From Kroppenstedtia guangzhouensis (GTDB lineage: Bacteria; Bacillota; Bacilli; Thermoactinomycetales; DSM-45169): DNA of 64,000 nucleotides. Position 1 is the first letter of the stretch. Each line of letters opens with the position of its first letter. The notes beneath the pieces were generated by a model. It ran no database searches. It was given only the letters and a program-made list of their open reading frames with translations, and had not been told where the DNA came from. The stretch is taken from positions 124,001-188,000 of the forward strand of contig NZ_BMEX01000002.1 in the NCBI RefSeq assembly GCF_014637345.1, in the 5' to 3' direction. Shown here piece by piece: positions 10,054-20,501 of the stretch. Position numbers and translations under genes: made by a program.

Positions 10054-10806
10054 TCACCCATTCCGCCAGTCTTTTTTCATTCGGTCCAAAAAATCCCGGG
10101 ATCGAAGAGGCAAGGCGATGTATTCATCGATAAAGGAGCGAAGGATCCGCTCCAGTTGACGTCGGGTCTCCTCTTTCACCCGGATTTGCCCCAACCGATG
10201 CGGTGTGATTGCACCCAAGGTTCCGAGAACCCGTGCAGCGGCGGGGGAAAGAAAAAGAGCTCCCGGATCTCGGGAGGAGCACTCCGGACAGAGGAATCCT
10301 CCCTGTCGGATGCTGAATTTGACAGGGAGATTTGCACTTCCGCAATGGACACAGCCCTCCAGGCGTGGGCGATACCCGGTGGACTCCAACACTTTCAATT
10401 CGAAAATTCTGGACAGGATTTCTGGGTCCGCCCCCTCCTCCAACATGTTCAATACTGTCTCCAACCAGATATGGATCGGCGGATCCGGTTCTTTTTCCTC
10501 TTTCAGTTTGTCCAGAAATTCCGTCCAATAGGCTGCATAGGAAGCTAGAATCAGATCGGAACGAAGGAGATGCCTGGATTTAAGAATGTCTCCTTGGGAC
10601 AGGGTGGCCATCCCGGATCCGGTATAGCAGAGGTATTGTCCCGAGGTAAAGGGCTGAGTCACCGCCGCCAACCGACTTTTTGGTTTTTTAGCCCCCCTGG
10701 CCATCACCGCAAACTTGCCATACTCCCTCGTAAACAGAATGACCACTTTATGGCTTTCTCCATAATCCCGAGTCCGGATGACGATCCCTTCCAATTTTTC
10801 CAACAT
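10054..10806 (-). CDS. recO: DNA repair protein RecO
   Basis: Recombination mediator that, with RecR/RecF, loads RecA on SSB-coated single-stranded DNA and anneals strands. The protein has an N-terminal OB fold (MLEKLEGIVIRTRDYGESHK onward), a helical middle and a zinc site formed by C152/C155 and C173/C176 in the C-terminal half. At 250 residues it has the usual length. It is preceded after 12 bp by yqzL and era, as in Bacillus. Confidence 0.96.
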   Translation of the reverse strand: MLEKLEGIVIRTRDYGESHKVVILFTREYGKFAVMARGAKKPKSRLAAVTQPFTSGQYLCYTGSGMATLSQGDILKSRHLLRSDLILASYAAYWTEFLDKLKEEKEPDPPIHIWLETVLNMLEEGADPEILSRIFELKVLESTGYRPRLEGCVHCGSANLPVKFSIRQGGFLCPECSSRDPGALFLSPAAARVLGTLGAITPHRLGQIRVKEETRRQLERILRSFIDEYIALPLRSRDFLDRMKKDWRNG

Positions 10807-10818
10807 CAGTGATTCCCC

Positions 10819-10959
10819 TCAGCTCTTCTTCTCCTTTTCCTTCTCCCGCAATACGATGTCTGGTTCTCTCCGCTCGGCGAGGGTTTCAGTATCTTTATAC
10901 AGGAGATACGCATCTATATTGCCGGTTACCGCAAAACAATTCCAGGAAAAATTGCGCAA
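10819..10959 (-). CDS. yqzL: YqzL family small protein
   Basis: A 46-residue ORF that starts with TTG at 10959, preceded by AAAGGA at 8 bases. It reads MRNFSWNCFAVTGNIDAYLL, then a charged tail ending EKEKEKKS. The F-W...F..TG..DAYLL pattern and position between era and recO match YqzL (47 residues) of B. subtilis. Function is unknown. It is too short and its start too unusual for simple gene finding. Confidence 0.85.
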   Translation of the reverse strand: MRNFSWNCFAVTGNIDAYLLYKDTETLAERREPDIVLREKEKEKKS

Positions 10960-11059
10960 ACCGTCTCATCCTTTCCGCCGACGAATCTCGTGCTAACGGT
11001 TAGGATGACCTCCAGAGAAGAGAGTATGAACGGCAGTTTCTAGATATTGTTTCCACCTG

Positions 11060-13032
<1,973 letters not shown>

Positions 13033-13054
13033 CCGGTTGGGCTCTCCTTTCCAA

Positions 13055-13744
13055 TCACATCAGAAAAAAACCGGCGACAGCAACAACAACCCCCAGAAAC
13101 ACTCCAAGAAGGACAGCCGGTTTCCCGGTTTTCATCCGCAGTCGGGTGCCCAGGAGAAGAAAATACAACAGCAACACAAGAATCATCACCAACCAATTGG
13201 CTGTCATCATCATCAGAGAAACTGCAATCAGGCTGGCCAATGACATCGTGATGCTGGGCTCCCACTCCGGCCTGTCGATCCGGTTAAAAAGCCCTTTCAA
13301 GGAAAGAGTGAGGAAAAAGTCGAAAACAATCAAGGCTGCCAATCCGATGTTGAGAGGGTGGGCTGTTCGCTCCGGGAACTGGAGAGAGAGGATATCCAAG
13401 TAGGGGTAGAAGATACTGAGCCCGACCACCACCGACATCCCCGCGGACAGAAGCACTGCTCCCGCCGCCACATCTTTCGCCACCTTGGCCAGGGGGTGGA
13501 AATCCCGGGTCACCAGATCGATCACCGTTTCGACGGCTGTATTTATCAGCTCGGCCACGATCACCAGGAGAATACAGACAAAGAGAATCAATATCTCCAC
13601 TTTGGTGAGGGGAAGCCACAGGCTGAACAACAGCACACCGAGAGCGGCCAGAAAATGAATCCGCATGTTCTGCTGGGTGACGAGGGTGTATTTGAGACCT
13701 TCCAAGGCGTAGCGGAAACTGGCCCATAATGAGGATTTCCGCAT
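13055..13744 (-). CDS. dgkA: Diacylglycerol/undecaprenol kinase (DgkA) with an extra C-terminal membrane region
   Basis: Gram-positive DgkA proteins phosphorylate undecaprenol or diacylglycerol in the membrane. Residues 1-120 are the canonical three-helix enzyme, with the signature ELINTAVETVIDLV and a D-x2-AGAVLLSA segment. A second hydrophobic half of about 100 residues follows, ending in a Gly/Val-rich helix, so the protein (229 residues) is nearly twice the classical size. The ATG at 13744 is preferred over the TTG two codons upstream because GGGGTGAT then has proper spacing. It begins 7 bp after ybeY. Confidence 0.9.
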   Translation of the reverse strand: MRKSSLWASFRYALEGLKYTLVTQQNMRIHFLAALGVLLFSLWLPLTKVEILILFVCILLVIVAELINTAVETVIDLVTRDFHPLAKVAKDVAAGAVLLSAGMSVVVGLSIFYPYLDILSLQFPERTAHPLNIGLAALIVFDFFLTLSLKGLFNRIDRPEWEPSITMSLASLIAVSLMMMTANWLVMILVLLLYFLLLGTRLRMKTGKPAVLLGVFLGVVVAVAGFFLM

Positions 13745-13750
13745 CTCCAA

Positions 13751-14224
13751 TCACCCCTGTCTAGTCAATCCGACCTGGGACAAGATCGCCTCCTGTCGGG
13801 AAAACATCTCCTCTTCCTCTTCAGCAGTTTCGTGATCATATCCGAGCAAGTGCAAAAAGCCGTGCACTGCAAGAAAACCCAATTCCCGTTCCAAGGAGTG
13901 CCCGTACAGTTCAGCCTGCTCTTTCGCCCTCGGGAGAGAGATGACAATATCCCCAAGGGGGAGGGGTTCCCCTTGGGGGGATCCCCATTCTTCCCCCGGA
14001 TCCCACTGGGGGAAAGAAAGCACATCCGTCGGCCGGTCCACCTGCCGGTACTCCCGGTTCAAACGGTGAATCTCCTCATCATCCACAATGGTCACCGCCA
14101 CCTCCGCAGGCGGCGTCGACTCCCCTTCGGCCGCCTGCATGAGACAACGCTCCACCCAGGGCAGCCATTTTTCTTCCTCTTCCATAAGATGGGGGCGAAC
14201 CACTGATTCCACACGCAGACTCAT
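13751..14224 (-). CDS. ybeY: Endoribonuclease YbeY, rRNA maturation factor
   Basis: Metal-dependent RNase needed for 16S rRNA 3' end processing and ribosome quality control. The 157-residue protein carries the zinc signature HGFLHLLGYDHE near the C-terminus and the conserved RPTDVLSFP segment. It overlaps the upstream pgpH gene by 4 bp (ATGA) and clusters with era, which acts in the same process. Confidence 0.96.
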   Translation of the reverse strand: MSLRVESVVRPHLMEEEEKWLPWVERCLMQAAEGESTPPAEVAVTIVDDEEIHRLNREYRQVDRPTDVLSFPQWDPGEEWGSPQGEPLPLGDIVISLPRAKEQAELYGHSLERELGFLAVHGFLHLLGYDHETAEEEEEMFSRQEAILSQVGLTRQG

Positions 14225-16365
14225 GCAAGCTTCACCCCTTTCCCTTGGTGCTCTTCCGGATACTCGATTCTGGAGTGAAATATCCCCTGAAGTGTTTCAC
14301 AGATGGAGCGGGCAATCAGATCCAGCTCCTTGAATGTCAGATCACATTCATCAAACTGTCCATCTTCCAGACGATCCTGGATGATCTTTCGCACCATGTT
14401 CTCCACCCTCTCCGGGCTGGGCCGGGCCAGAGAGCGAACCGCCGCTTCCACACAATCGGCAATACCCACGATGGCCGCCTCCTTAAACTGGGCCTTGGGT
14501 CCCGGATAACGGTAATCCGCCTCCAACACCTGGGCACCGTCACTCTGTTCCCGTGCCTTGTGATAGAAATATTTGAGCAAGGTGGTGCCGTGGTGTTGGG
14601 CGGCGATATCACAGATCGGCGTGGGAATGTGATGCTCTTTGAGCATCTCACAGCCATCCTTGGCATGAGAGATGATGATACTCTTGCTCAGATTGGGAGA
14701 TATTTTATCGTGGGGATTTTCCGCCATCTGATTTTCAATGAAAAACTGCGGTCGTTTGGTTTTGCCCACATCATGATAATAAGCACCCACCCGGCAGAGC
14801 AGACCATTGGCCCCGATTGCTTCCGCGGCGGCTTCCGCCAAGTTGCCCACGATCACCGAATGATGGTAGGTCCCCGGAGTCTCGATCAGCAGTTTCCTCA
14901 ACAGCGGATGGTTGGGATTTGAAAGCTCCAAGAGCCGCAAAGGGGACAGCATGTCAAAAACCGTTTCAAAATGCTGCAGGAATCCAATGGTCAACACCGC
15001 CGAAAAAATCCCACCGGCCGCTCCAAACGCGAGGGACTGAAGCAGAACCCACCCGTCTCCGTCCACCGGAACCAGCGCATACAATGCCGCGATGGTGAGG
15101 ACGCTGGCTCCCGATGAAAAAAGTCCGGCGCGGAAAATGGACAACCGGTTGCGAACCCCGGATAAGGCAAAGGCGGCGGCTGAACCGCTCACAAAAGAGA
15201 CCAAACCGTATCGGAAGTCAAACAAAACATGACTGCCTTCGTTAAAATACATCCCCGAAAATACCCCGAACAGGATCGCACACCACAACGCCAACTGCAA
15301 ATCCAGCAGAAGGGCGATCAGCATCGTTCCCAGGGCGGCGGGGGCCATATAACCCACAGTGCTCCATTCCAAATTCTGCCCCAAGCTGATCACCTTCATC
15401 CCCAGCATGGTGAGCAGGAACACTGACAACAGCATGGTGGTCTTCACATTGTCTCTGTATACTTCCGGACGGAACCAACGGACGAAAAAGGCGAGCAATC
15501 CCAGAACCACCGCGATCAACAGAGCCAAACCGAAATAGGGGATTGGATCGGTGTATCTCCCCAAAAATCCGAGCTCTTCCAGCTTCCGATACTGATCCTT
15601 GGTCACCACATCCCCGGCAGCAACGATGACATCCCCTTTTCGGATCGGAATCGGTTCCACGCTGTCCCTGGCTGCATCCTGCAGCTTCTCTGTCCGGTTT
15701 TTGTCATAAAATTCATTGGGAACAATCATCTGCCGGGACAATTCACGCACAACATAACGGGCTTGACTGCCCAGAGAGGAGGTGACCAATCCCCGATCCA
15801 CCCGATCCCTCTCTTTTTCCAGCTCATTTTTGCGAACGCCGTCAGCCAGGATCTCCTGCACCATTTCCCGGCTGAGGATTCTCATCTCCGTCCATTCGCC
15901 GTCCTTCACATGGACCAGTTTATGATAAAACTCATCGGACAAACCGTAGGGAAGCACTTCTTTCAGGTTGGCGATTTTCTCCTTGTTGCTCTTGTCAGCA
16001 TCGGAAAGATGGCTCTGAATCTCATTGAAAATCGTCTCCAACCTTTTAACCTGCCGATCTGCCAACTGTTCATCAATCCGGTACTGTTTCCCCACAGATT
16101 GAGCCGCTTTTTCCCGAACTTTCTCAGTCGCTTCCTGGTCCACCTTGGTTACAGGGGATACGATGGACTCCTTGGCCACTTTGCCGGGGGAAATATCATT
16201 ATACTGTTGCGGGAGAACCTGTCCCATCAACAGAAGGTAGCATAAAGCACCCAGTCCCAAGTACAGCAAAAGCCGGACTCGCCGGCTCGTCTTCCAGCGG
16301 TCCGACAGACGGAACCGTTTGCGAAAGGAAAACCCGGGTTTTGGCTTTGTCTCTTCATTCAACAT
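14221..16365 (-). CDS. pgpH: Cyclic-di-AMP phosphodiesterase PgpH (YqfF), 7TM-HD family
   Basis: Membrane-anchored HD hydrolase that degrades c-di-AMP. The 714 residues contain one N-terminal membrane helix (LLLYLGLGALCYLLLMG), an extracytoplasmic 7TMR-HDED domain up to about residue 290, seven transmembrane helices, and a cytoplasmic HD domain with HHS, YYHDVGKTKRPQFF and AQHHGT metal-binding motifs. The upstream phoH and downstream ybeY are on the same strand with minimal spacing, the Bacillus order. Confidence 0.94.
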   Translation of the reverse strand: MLNEETKPKPGFSFRKRFRLSDRWKTSRRVRLLLYLGLGALCYLLLMGQVLPQQYNDISPGKVAKESIVSPVTKVDQEATEKVREKAAQSVGKQYRIDEQLADRQVKRLETIFNEIQSHLSDADKSNKEKIANLKEVLPYGLSDEFYHKLVHVKDGEWTEMRILSREMVQEILADGVRKNELEKERDRVDRGLVTSSLGSQARYVVRELSRQMIVPNEFYDKNRTEKLQDAARDSVEPIPIRKGDVIVAAGDVVTKDQYRKLEELGFLGRYTDPIPYFGLALLIAVVLGLLAFFVRWFRPEVYRDNVKTTMLLSVFLLTMLGMKVISLGQNLEWSTVGYMAPAALGTMLIALLLDLQLALWCAILFGVFSGMYFNEGSHVLFDFRYGLVSFVSGSAAAFALSGVRNRLSIFRAGLFSSGASVLTIAALYALVPVDGDGWVLLQSLAFGAAGGIFSAVLTIGFLQHFETVFDMLSPLRLLELSNPNHPLLRKLLIETPGTYHHSVIVGNLAEAAAEAIGANGLLCRVGAYYHDVGKTKRPQFFIENQMAENPHDKISPNLSKSIIISHAKDGCEMLKEHHIPTPICDIAAQHHGTTLLKYFYHKAREQSDGAQVLEADYRYPGPKAQFKEAAIVGIADCVEAAVRSLARPSPERVENMVRKIIQDRLEDGQFDECDLTFKELDLIARSICETLQGIFHSRIEYPEEHQGKGVKLA

Positions 16366-16393
16366 AGGACCGACTCCTTATCGCGTCGAATGA

Positions 16394-17353
16394 TCACTCT
16401 GTTTCGGCGTAGGCATCGATCACCTTCTGAACCAGTGTATGACGGACCACATCCGATTGGGTCAGACGGACAAACTGTATTTCTTCCACCGACTTCAGGA
16501 CCCGCTCCGCTTCCCTCAGCCCGGACTGCTTCCCCTTGGGGAGATCCACCTGGGTCACATCGCCGGTTACCACCATTTTGGATCCAAAGCCCAATCGAGT
16601 GAGGAACATCTTCATCTGCTCATGGGTTGTGTTTTGAGCTTCATCCAGAATGACAAAGGAATCCTCCAGGGTTCTCCCCCGCATGTAAGCCAGCGGAGCC
16701 ACTTCGATCATGCCCCGTTCCATCAGTTTGCTCACTTGCTCCACCCCGAGCATGGTGTAGAGGCTGTCGTACAACGGACGCAGGTATGGATCCACCTTCT
16801 CCTGAAGATCGCCGGGGAGAAAACCGAGATTTTCCCCAGCTTCCACAGCGGGGCGGGTCAGAACAATCCGTTTGACCTGATTGGATTTCAAAGCGGTGAC
16901 CGCCAACACCACCGCCAAAAAGGTTTTACCGGTACCGGCAGGCCCAATGCCAAACACGATGTCCGATTTTTTGATCGCGGTGATATAGTGGCGTTGGCCC
17001 AAGGTTTTGACCCGGACCGGCTTTCCCTTGTGGGTGACTCCGATTTGTTCATCGTACAGTTCCAAAAGTTCGTCTGCCAGTCCATCACGGGCCAACCGCT
17101 CCGCATAGATCAAATCCCGCTCGGTCAATTTCACCCCACGGCGCACCAACGCCAACAACACGCGAAACAGGTGGCCCAACACTTCCAGCTCCCCAGGGGA
17201 ACCGGAAATGGCCACCTCTTCCCCGCGGGAAATGATCTTGGCCGACGTCTGGTCCTGAATCATCCGCAAAAACCCATCCTGCGGCCCAAACAGTTCCAGT
17301 GCTTCATTGGCATCCTGCAACCGGATTTTGATGGTTTTCTCCTGCTGTTGCAA
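16394..17353 (-). CDS. phoH: PhoH family ATPase (PhoH/YbeZ-like)
   Basis: P-loop NTPase related to the helicase superfamily and thought to assist YbeY-linked RNA processing. The 319-residue protein has a small N-terminal KH-like region (about residues 1-90). The ATPase core follows with Walker A GPAGTGKT, Walker B FVILDEAQN and a VTGDVTQVD motif. It starts at a TTG (17353), with AAGGGG 11 bases upstream; no ATG fits. The gene follows yqfD by 6 bp. Confidence 0.95.
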   Translation of the reverse strand: MQQQEKTIKIRLQDANEALELFGPQDGFLRMIQDQTSAKIISRGEEVAISGSPGELEVLGHLFRVLLALVRRGVKLTERDLIYAERLARDGLADELLELYDEQIGVTHKGKPVRVKTLGQRHYITAIKKSDIVFGIGPAGTGKTFLAVVLAVTALKSNQVKRIVLTRPAVEAGENLGFLPGDLQEKVDPYLRPLYDSLYTMLGVEQVSKLMERGMIEVAPLAYMRGRTLEDSFVILDEAQNTTHEQMKMFLTRLGFGSKMVVTGDVTQVDLPKGKQSGLREAERVLKSVEEIQFVRLTQSDVVRHTLVQKVIDAYAETE

Positions 17354-17359
17354 ATGGCT

Positions 17360-18562
17360 TCAATCCCCTTGCAATATCGGTTGTGAAACAGCAATGTTCT
17401 CCACTGCATCAAAGTGTATCTTCATAATAACTTTACCATCAACCACGCGGGGGTGCAAAATTTTTTCCCCCAAAATCCGCCCATCCTCTCCCATTTTCGC
17501 CATCAGATCCTCCCGGGCCCGTTCTTTTCCGAGAGCGATAGCCTGTTTGACACCCAGTTTCTGGTGAACCCATTTCATCTCCAGCCGCTCTTCTTCCACC
17601 CATCCGAAGGGGAGGCGCCGGTTGCGGATCTGGAGAGCATGAGTCGTCCGGATCGTTTCATAGCGTTGGAAGGATTCCGGAAACATAAACGGGATGCGGA
17701 TCATCCTGGACCCAACGTATGGAAACCAAGCCATCTCCCTGTTACCTGTATAAACTTTTCGCTTTTGCGCCAGGGGAACTGTCACTGTGGAGTCATACCA
17801 AACTTCTCCCATCACCTTTCCTTTGGCTCCTACCAGTTTGCCCGAGTCCGGTTGATCCGGATCCCCATACCAACCGGAAACCAGCAGTTGCCCTTTTTTC
17901 ACCGGTTCATTCACTTCCACCAGCGGTCGGCCCCGTTCCACCCTTATATCATAAATCATGGCGTTCCGACGGGCCACGAGCTGGATCGGTCCATTCCCCT
18001 GTTGCTCCCGCTCATCCACCCGTTTTTTTTCCACAACCGTGACCACTGCCCTTGTGCCCTCCATACGAAATCCGACCCAGGATACCTGCGGCAGTCCGGA
18101 TTGCAACCGGTACTGGATTTCCTCATTGGAAGGCACCCGGCTTTTCAACTGCCCGATATAAACACCCTCTTTTTGCAGCAGTCTGACGATTTCTTTGGAG
18201 GGAACGGTCTCGTTTCCTTCCACCTCCACAGACCAGATGACAGAAGTCAGGGAAAAGATCATCAGTATAAACAGAAGAAATCCCCACAAGAAAAATTGTC
18301 TCCTGCGAAGACGCATCCACCAAAAGGGGAGTCCTTTTTTTTCAAGTATCCGTGACTTGGTCCTGGTTCCCTTTAATACAGGTCTTAACTGAAAGTAATC
18401 CCCCACAGAAAGGGTCAACCGGATACGATTCCGGGAGAGCCAGACGATCCGGCTGATATGGATCCCCCGGTTCAACGCATTATTGATGAATCTTTCGAGA
18501 GCCGGACCCGTCAACTCCACACGCAGGCTCCCCTGAATCTTTCGCGGCCATTGTTTTTGCAA
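17360..18562 (-). CDS. yqfD: Sporulation protein YqfD
   Basis: A mother-cell (sigma-E type) sporulation protein in Bacillus. The 400 residues show a cytoplasmic N-terminal part, a transmembrane helix (FFLWGFLLFILMIFSLTSVIW, about residues 90-110), and a large outside domain starting SVEVEGNETVPSKEI that resembles a POTRA/FtsQ-like fold. It is paired with yqfC 13 bp upstream, the conserved yqfC-yqfD-phoH arrangement of endospore formers. Confidence 0.93.
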   Translation of the reverse strand: MQKQWPRKIQGSLRVELTGPALERFINNALNRGIHISRIVWLSRNRIRLTLSVGDYFQLRPVLKGTRTKSRILEKKGLPFWWMRLRRRQFFLWGFLLFILMIFSLTSVIWSVEVEGNETVPSKEIVRLLQKEGVYIGQLKSRVPSNEEIQYRLQSGLPQVSWVGFRMEGTRAVVTVVEKKRVDEREQQGNGPIQLVARRNAMIYDIRVERGRPLVEVNEPVKKGQLLVSGWYGDPDQPDSGKLVGAKGKVMGEVWYDSTVTVPLAQKRKVYTGNREMAWFPYVGSRMIRIPFMFPESFQRYETIRTTHALQIRNRRLPFGWVEEERLEMKWVHQKLGVKQAIALGKERAREDLMAKMGEDGRILGEKILHPRVVDGKVIMKIHFDAVENIAVSQPILQGD

Positions 18563-18575
18563 AGGTCTTCTCCCC

Positions 18576-18854
18576 TTAGCCCAGATACTTCACCTCTGAG
18601 ATCTCCCCCTCCACCCATACTTCATCAGAGTAAATCGCATGGATAATCAAGCTTTTCCCGCGGATGGCTAACTGCCCCTTCTCTGTCCGCATTCGAATTT
18701 CTTCCATATTGAAATGTTCCACACCCTGATGGTTTTCCACATGAACCCGGTAGGGCCCGATCATGATCACCCGGGGCAAGTTGCCCGCCACATCCCGAGG
18801 TAATTCCAACCAATCCGCAGCGATTCTTCTCATCTTGCTGCCCAGTTTCCCCAT
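18576..18854 (-). CDS. yqfC: Sporulation protein YqfC (YabP/YqfC family)
   Basis: A 92-residue protein with the family beta-rich pattern (LPRVIMIGPYRVHVENHQGV, then RMRTEKGQLAIRGKSL). It is a partner of YqfD in spore formation. The ATG at 18854 has GGAGGG 8 bases upstream; the 21 extra upstream codons of the open frame are not family sequence. YabP, the paralogue, acts in spore coat or cortex assembly. Confidence 0.92.
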   Translation of the reverse strand: MGKLGSKMRRIAADWLELPRDVAGNLPRVIMIGPYRVHVENHQGVEHFNMEEIRMRTEKGQLAIRGKSLIIHAIYSDEVWVEGEISEVKYLG

Positions 18855-18981
18855 GGAACATGCCCTCCATCTTCCTAAAATAAGCCATATGCCCGCCGGA
18901 TGAATAATATGAGACAAGTCAGGGAAAAACGGAGTCGATGAAGTTTATGAGCGAACGGCGCTTGTCTGTGTACGTCCACAA

Positions 18982-19011
18982 TAAAACCGATGCGGTCCAT
19001 GGCCGCATCGG
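18982..19011 (-). terminator. Terminator downstream of the SASP gene
   Basis: On the minus strand CCGATGCGG/CCGCATCGG pairs over 9 bp around a 7-base loop, followed by TTTTATTG. It stands 20 bp after the SASP stop codon. Confidence 0.8.
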
Positions 19012-19030
19012 TTGATTCCCAATGATTGCC

Positions 19031-19237
19031 CTATCTCGGTTGCTCTCCTGTCTGCTGCTGTTGGGCCTGACGTACCAACCGTCTGGTAATCTCCCCTCCG
19101 ACAGAACCGTTGGCCCGGGCTGTGGTCGATTCGCCCAGCTTGACACCGAATTCGGAGGCGATCTCCTCTTTGTACTGTTGCAACACTGCGGCGGAGCCGG
19201 GGACCAACAGACGGTTGCTGCTGCGGGTACGCACCAT
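19031..19237 (-). CDS. Alpha/beta-type small acid-soluble spore protein
   Basis: DNA-binding protein that coats and protects the spore chromosome. The 68 residues show the family pattern: [26 protein letters not shown] with the Glu-Ile/Ser-Glu region where the germination protease cuts, then the [19 protein letters not shown] segment. AGGAGG lies 9 bases before the ATG. The germination protease that degrades such proteins is encoded at 47.6-48.7 kb. It is monocistronic, with its own terminator. Confidence 0.95.
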   Translation of the reverse strand: MVRTRSSNRLLVPGSAAVLQQYKEEIASEFGVKLGESTTARANGSVGGEITRRLVRQAQQQQTGEQPR

Positions 19238-19748
19238 CCATGCTCACCTCCTTTTTCTTTTTTAGTCTGATTGAAATGGGGGAAAGCATGAGGCGCACTT
19301 GTTTCCAAGGAAAGGGGAGCCATGATCCCTGACAGTTTCCGGAATAGTTATGATTTAGTGCGTTCTTGAATGATCGGATGAGGTTTCACATGACCTTTTC
19401 GTCGTTTTGAACTGCCCAAAATCACTCCATGTGAAAACCGATCCTCCCTGTGAACGGCTTTTTCACAAGACTTCTAGGTATCTTTTTAGAACCAGCTCTC
19501 TTGCTTTAAAAGCATATTGGCAGGTCAGGTCTGTAATCCTTCAGAATCTGCAGTATTTCCCCTCGGTTTCATCATTCAGCACTCGATGACGAAAATCGTG
19601 CCACTGTCACACAGAAGTCAACCACCCAGCCAAACCCGACCGGATGGTTGAAAGAAATAAATGATCCGATTGTTCCTGGTCATTGTTCTAAACCGCCAAA
19701 GTCACGATCCGCTGACACTCTCCCTCCACTCACCTTCCCAACACCTCT
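19238..19748. other. Intergenic stretch with repeat copy A
   Basis: About 510 bp without a supported gene. It contains the dispersed repeat copy at 19347-19475. Between 19620 and 19660 a weak hairpin (CAACCATCC/GGGTGGTTG) lacks a T-run. Nothing else is recognised. Confidence 0.5.
19347..19475 (+). repeat. Dispersed intergenic palindromic element, copy A
   Basis: It begins with GTTATGATTTAGTGCGTTCTT and ends with CTTTTTCACAAGACTTCT. Inner arms are AGGTTTCACATG and CATGTGAAAACC, and TGTGAA/TTCACA form the 3' local hairpin. It belongs to the same family as the copies at 24.6, 47.4, 53.8, 54.6 and 59.8 kb. Confidence 0.85.
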
Positions 19749-19919
19749 CTAATTCCTGCCCCGGCGCATCTGTTCTTCAATCAGACCCACTTTCCGGTTG
19801 ATCTCTTTCATCAAACGGATATGTTCGGCCATCATCTGTTTGATCGCTTCTGGAACCATCATTTGTGTCTGAGCGGACATCCAAGGTGTCTGCATATTCC
19901 GTTGAAAATAAGGATACAA
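19749..19919 (-). CDS. Small hypothetical protein, Met/Gln-rich, 56 residues
   Basis: A TTG-started ORF with a strong ribosome-binding site (GAGGGGGGAGAAGAT). It begins MYPYFQRNMQTPWMSAQTQM and ends with a helical, charged segment IRLMKEINRKVGLIEEQMRR that could form a coiled coil. I do not recognise a family. Codon usage and the SD argue for a real gene. It lies between SASP and the gene at 20042, so a spore-related role is possible but unproven. Confidence 0.6.
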   Translation of the reverse strand: MYPYFQRNMQTPWMSAQTQMMVPEAIKQMMAEHIRLMKEINRKVGLIEEQMRRGRN

Positions 19920-19993
19920 TCTTCTCCCCCCTCTCCCGGGTGTTCCGGTATCAATCTATGCACAAACACCCACCGGGGGAATGAGCACCCTGT

Positions 19994-20029
19994 AAAAAAA
20001 CAACAAAAACCCTTTCCCATAGGAAAGGG
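19994..20029 (-). terminator. Terminator after the gene at 20042
   Basis: On the minus strand CCCTTTCC/GGAAAGGG forms a perfect 8-bp stem with a 4-base loop, followed by a long T-rich tail (TTTTTGTTGTTTTTTT). Confidence 0.85.
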
Positions 20030-20041
20030 CATCCCGACGGG

Positions 20042-20461
20042 TCATCTGCCGAGAGGACCCCGTCTGTTTCCCGAACGGCGGAACCGGGGACCGTCCAGGA
20101 TTTCTTTCATGATGATCGCCTGCTTTAAGCTTTCCCGATTGAAGTCGGAAATGAGGGGATGTGGTTTCGCTGTTGCCTTCTCTTTCACAAGCAGCGGCGG
20201 ATCCGATTTTGTCCGGACAAGAGGTGTCGGCTCTTCCGACTCGGGAATGATCCGTTCCCTGTCCTTTGTTTGGATCACCGGAAATTTTTCTTTCTTCTCT
20301 CGCTTCCGATGCCGGGATTTTGCTTGGGGCGGTGGGGACTGCCGCTGACGGCCCGTCTCTCCGCCTTCCCGCCGAAACAGCCGTGACAACCCGGCAAAGA
20401 GCAAGTAGAGAAACAGGACCGTCACGATTCCGTTGGAAAACAGGATCTCCAAAAGTTCCAT
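20042..20461 (-). CDS. Hypothetical membrane-anchored protein
   Basis: The 139-residue protein has one N-terminal membrane helix (LLEILFSNGIVTVLFLYLLFAG) and a basic, proline-rich cytoplasmic linker. It ends with a conserved-looking amphipathic segment, SLKQAIIMKEILDGPRFRR. Short proteins ending in a similar QAIIMKEILGPPRA-like tail are common in spore formers as uncharacterised proteins. It follows floA by about 40 bp and has its own terminator, so it probably ends the nfeD-floA operon. No function can be assigned. Confidence 0.75.
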   Translation of the reverse strand: MELLEILFSNGIVTVLFLYLLFAGLSRLFRREGGETGRQRQSPPPQAKSRHRKREKKEKFPVIQTKDRERIIPESEEPTPLVRTKSDPPLLVKEKATAKPHPLISDFNRESLKQAIIMKEILDGPRFRRSGNRRGPLGR

Positions 20462-20501
20462 CGGAACACCTCCTCCCGGTGATCACTGAAACAGCAACCG
20501 A

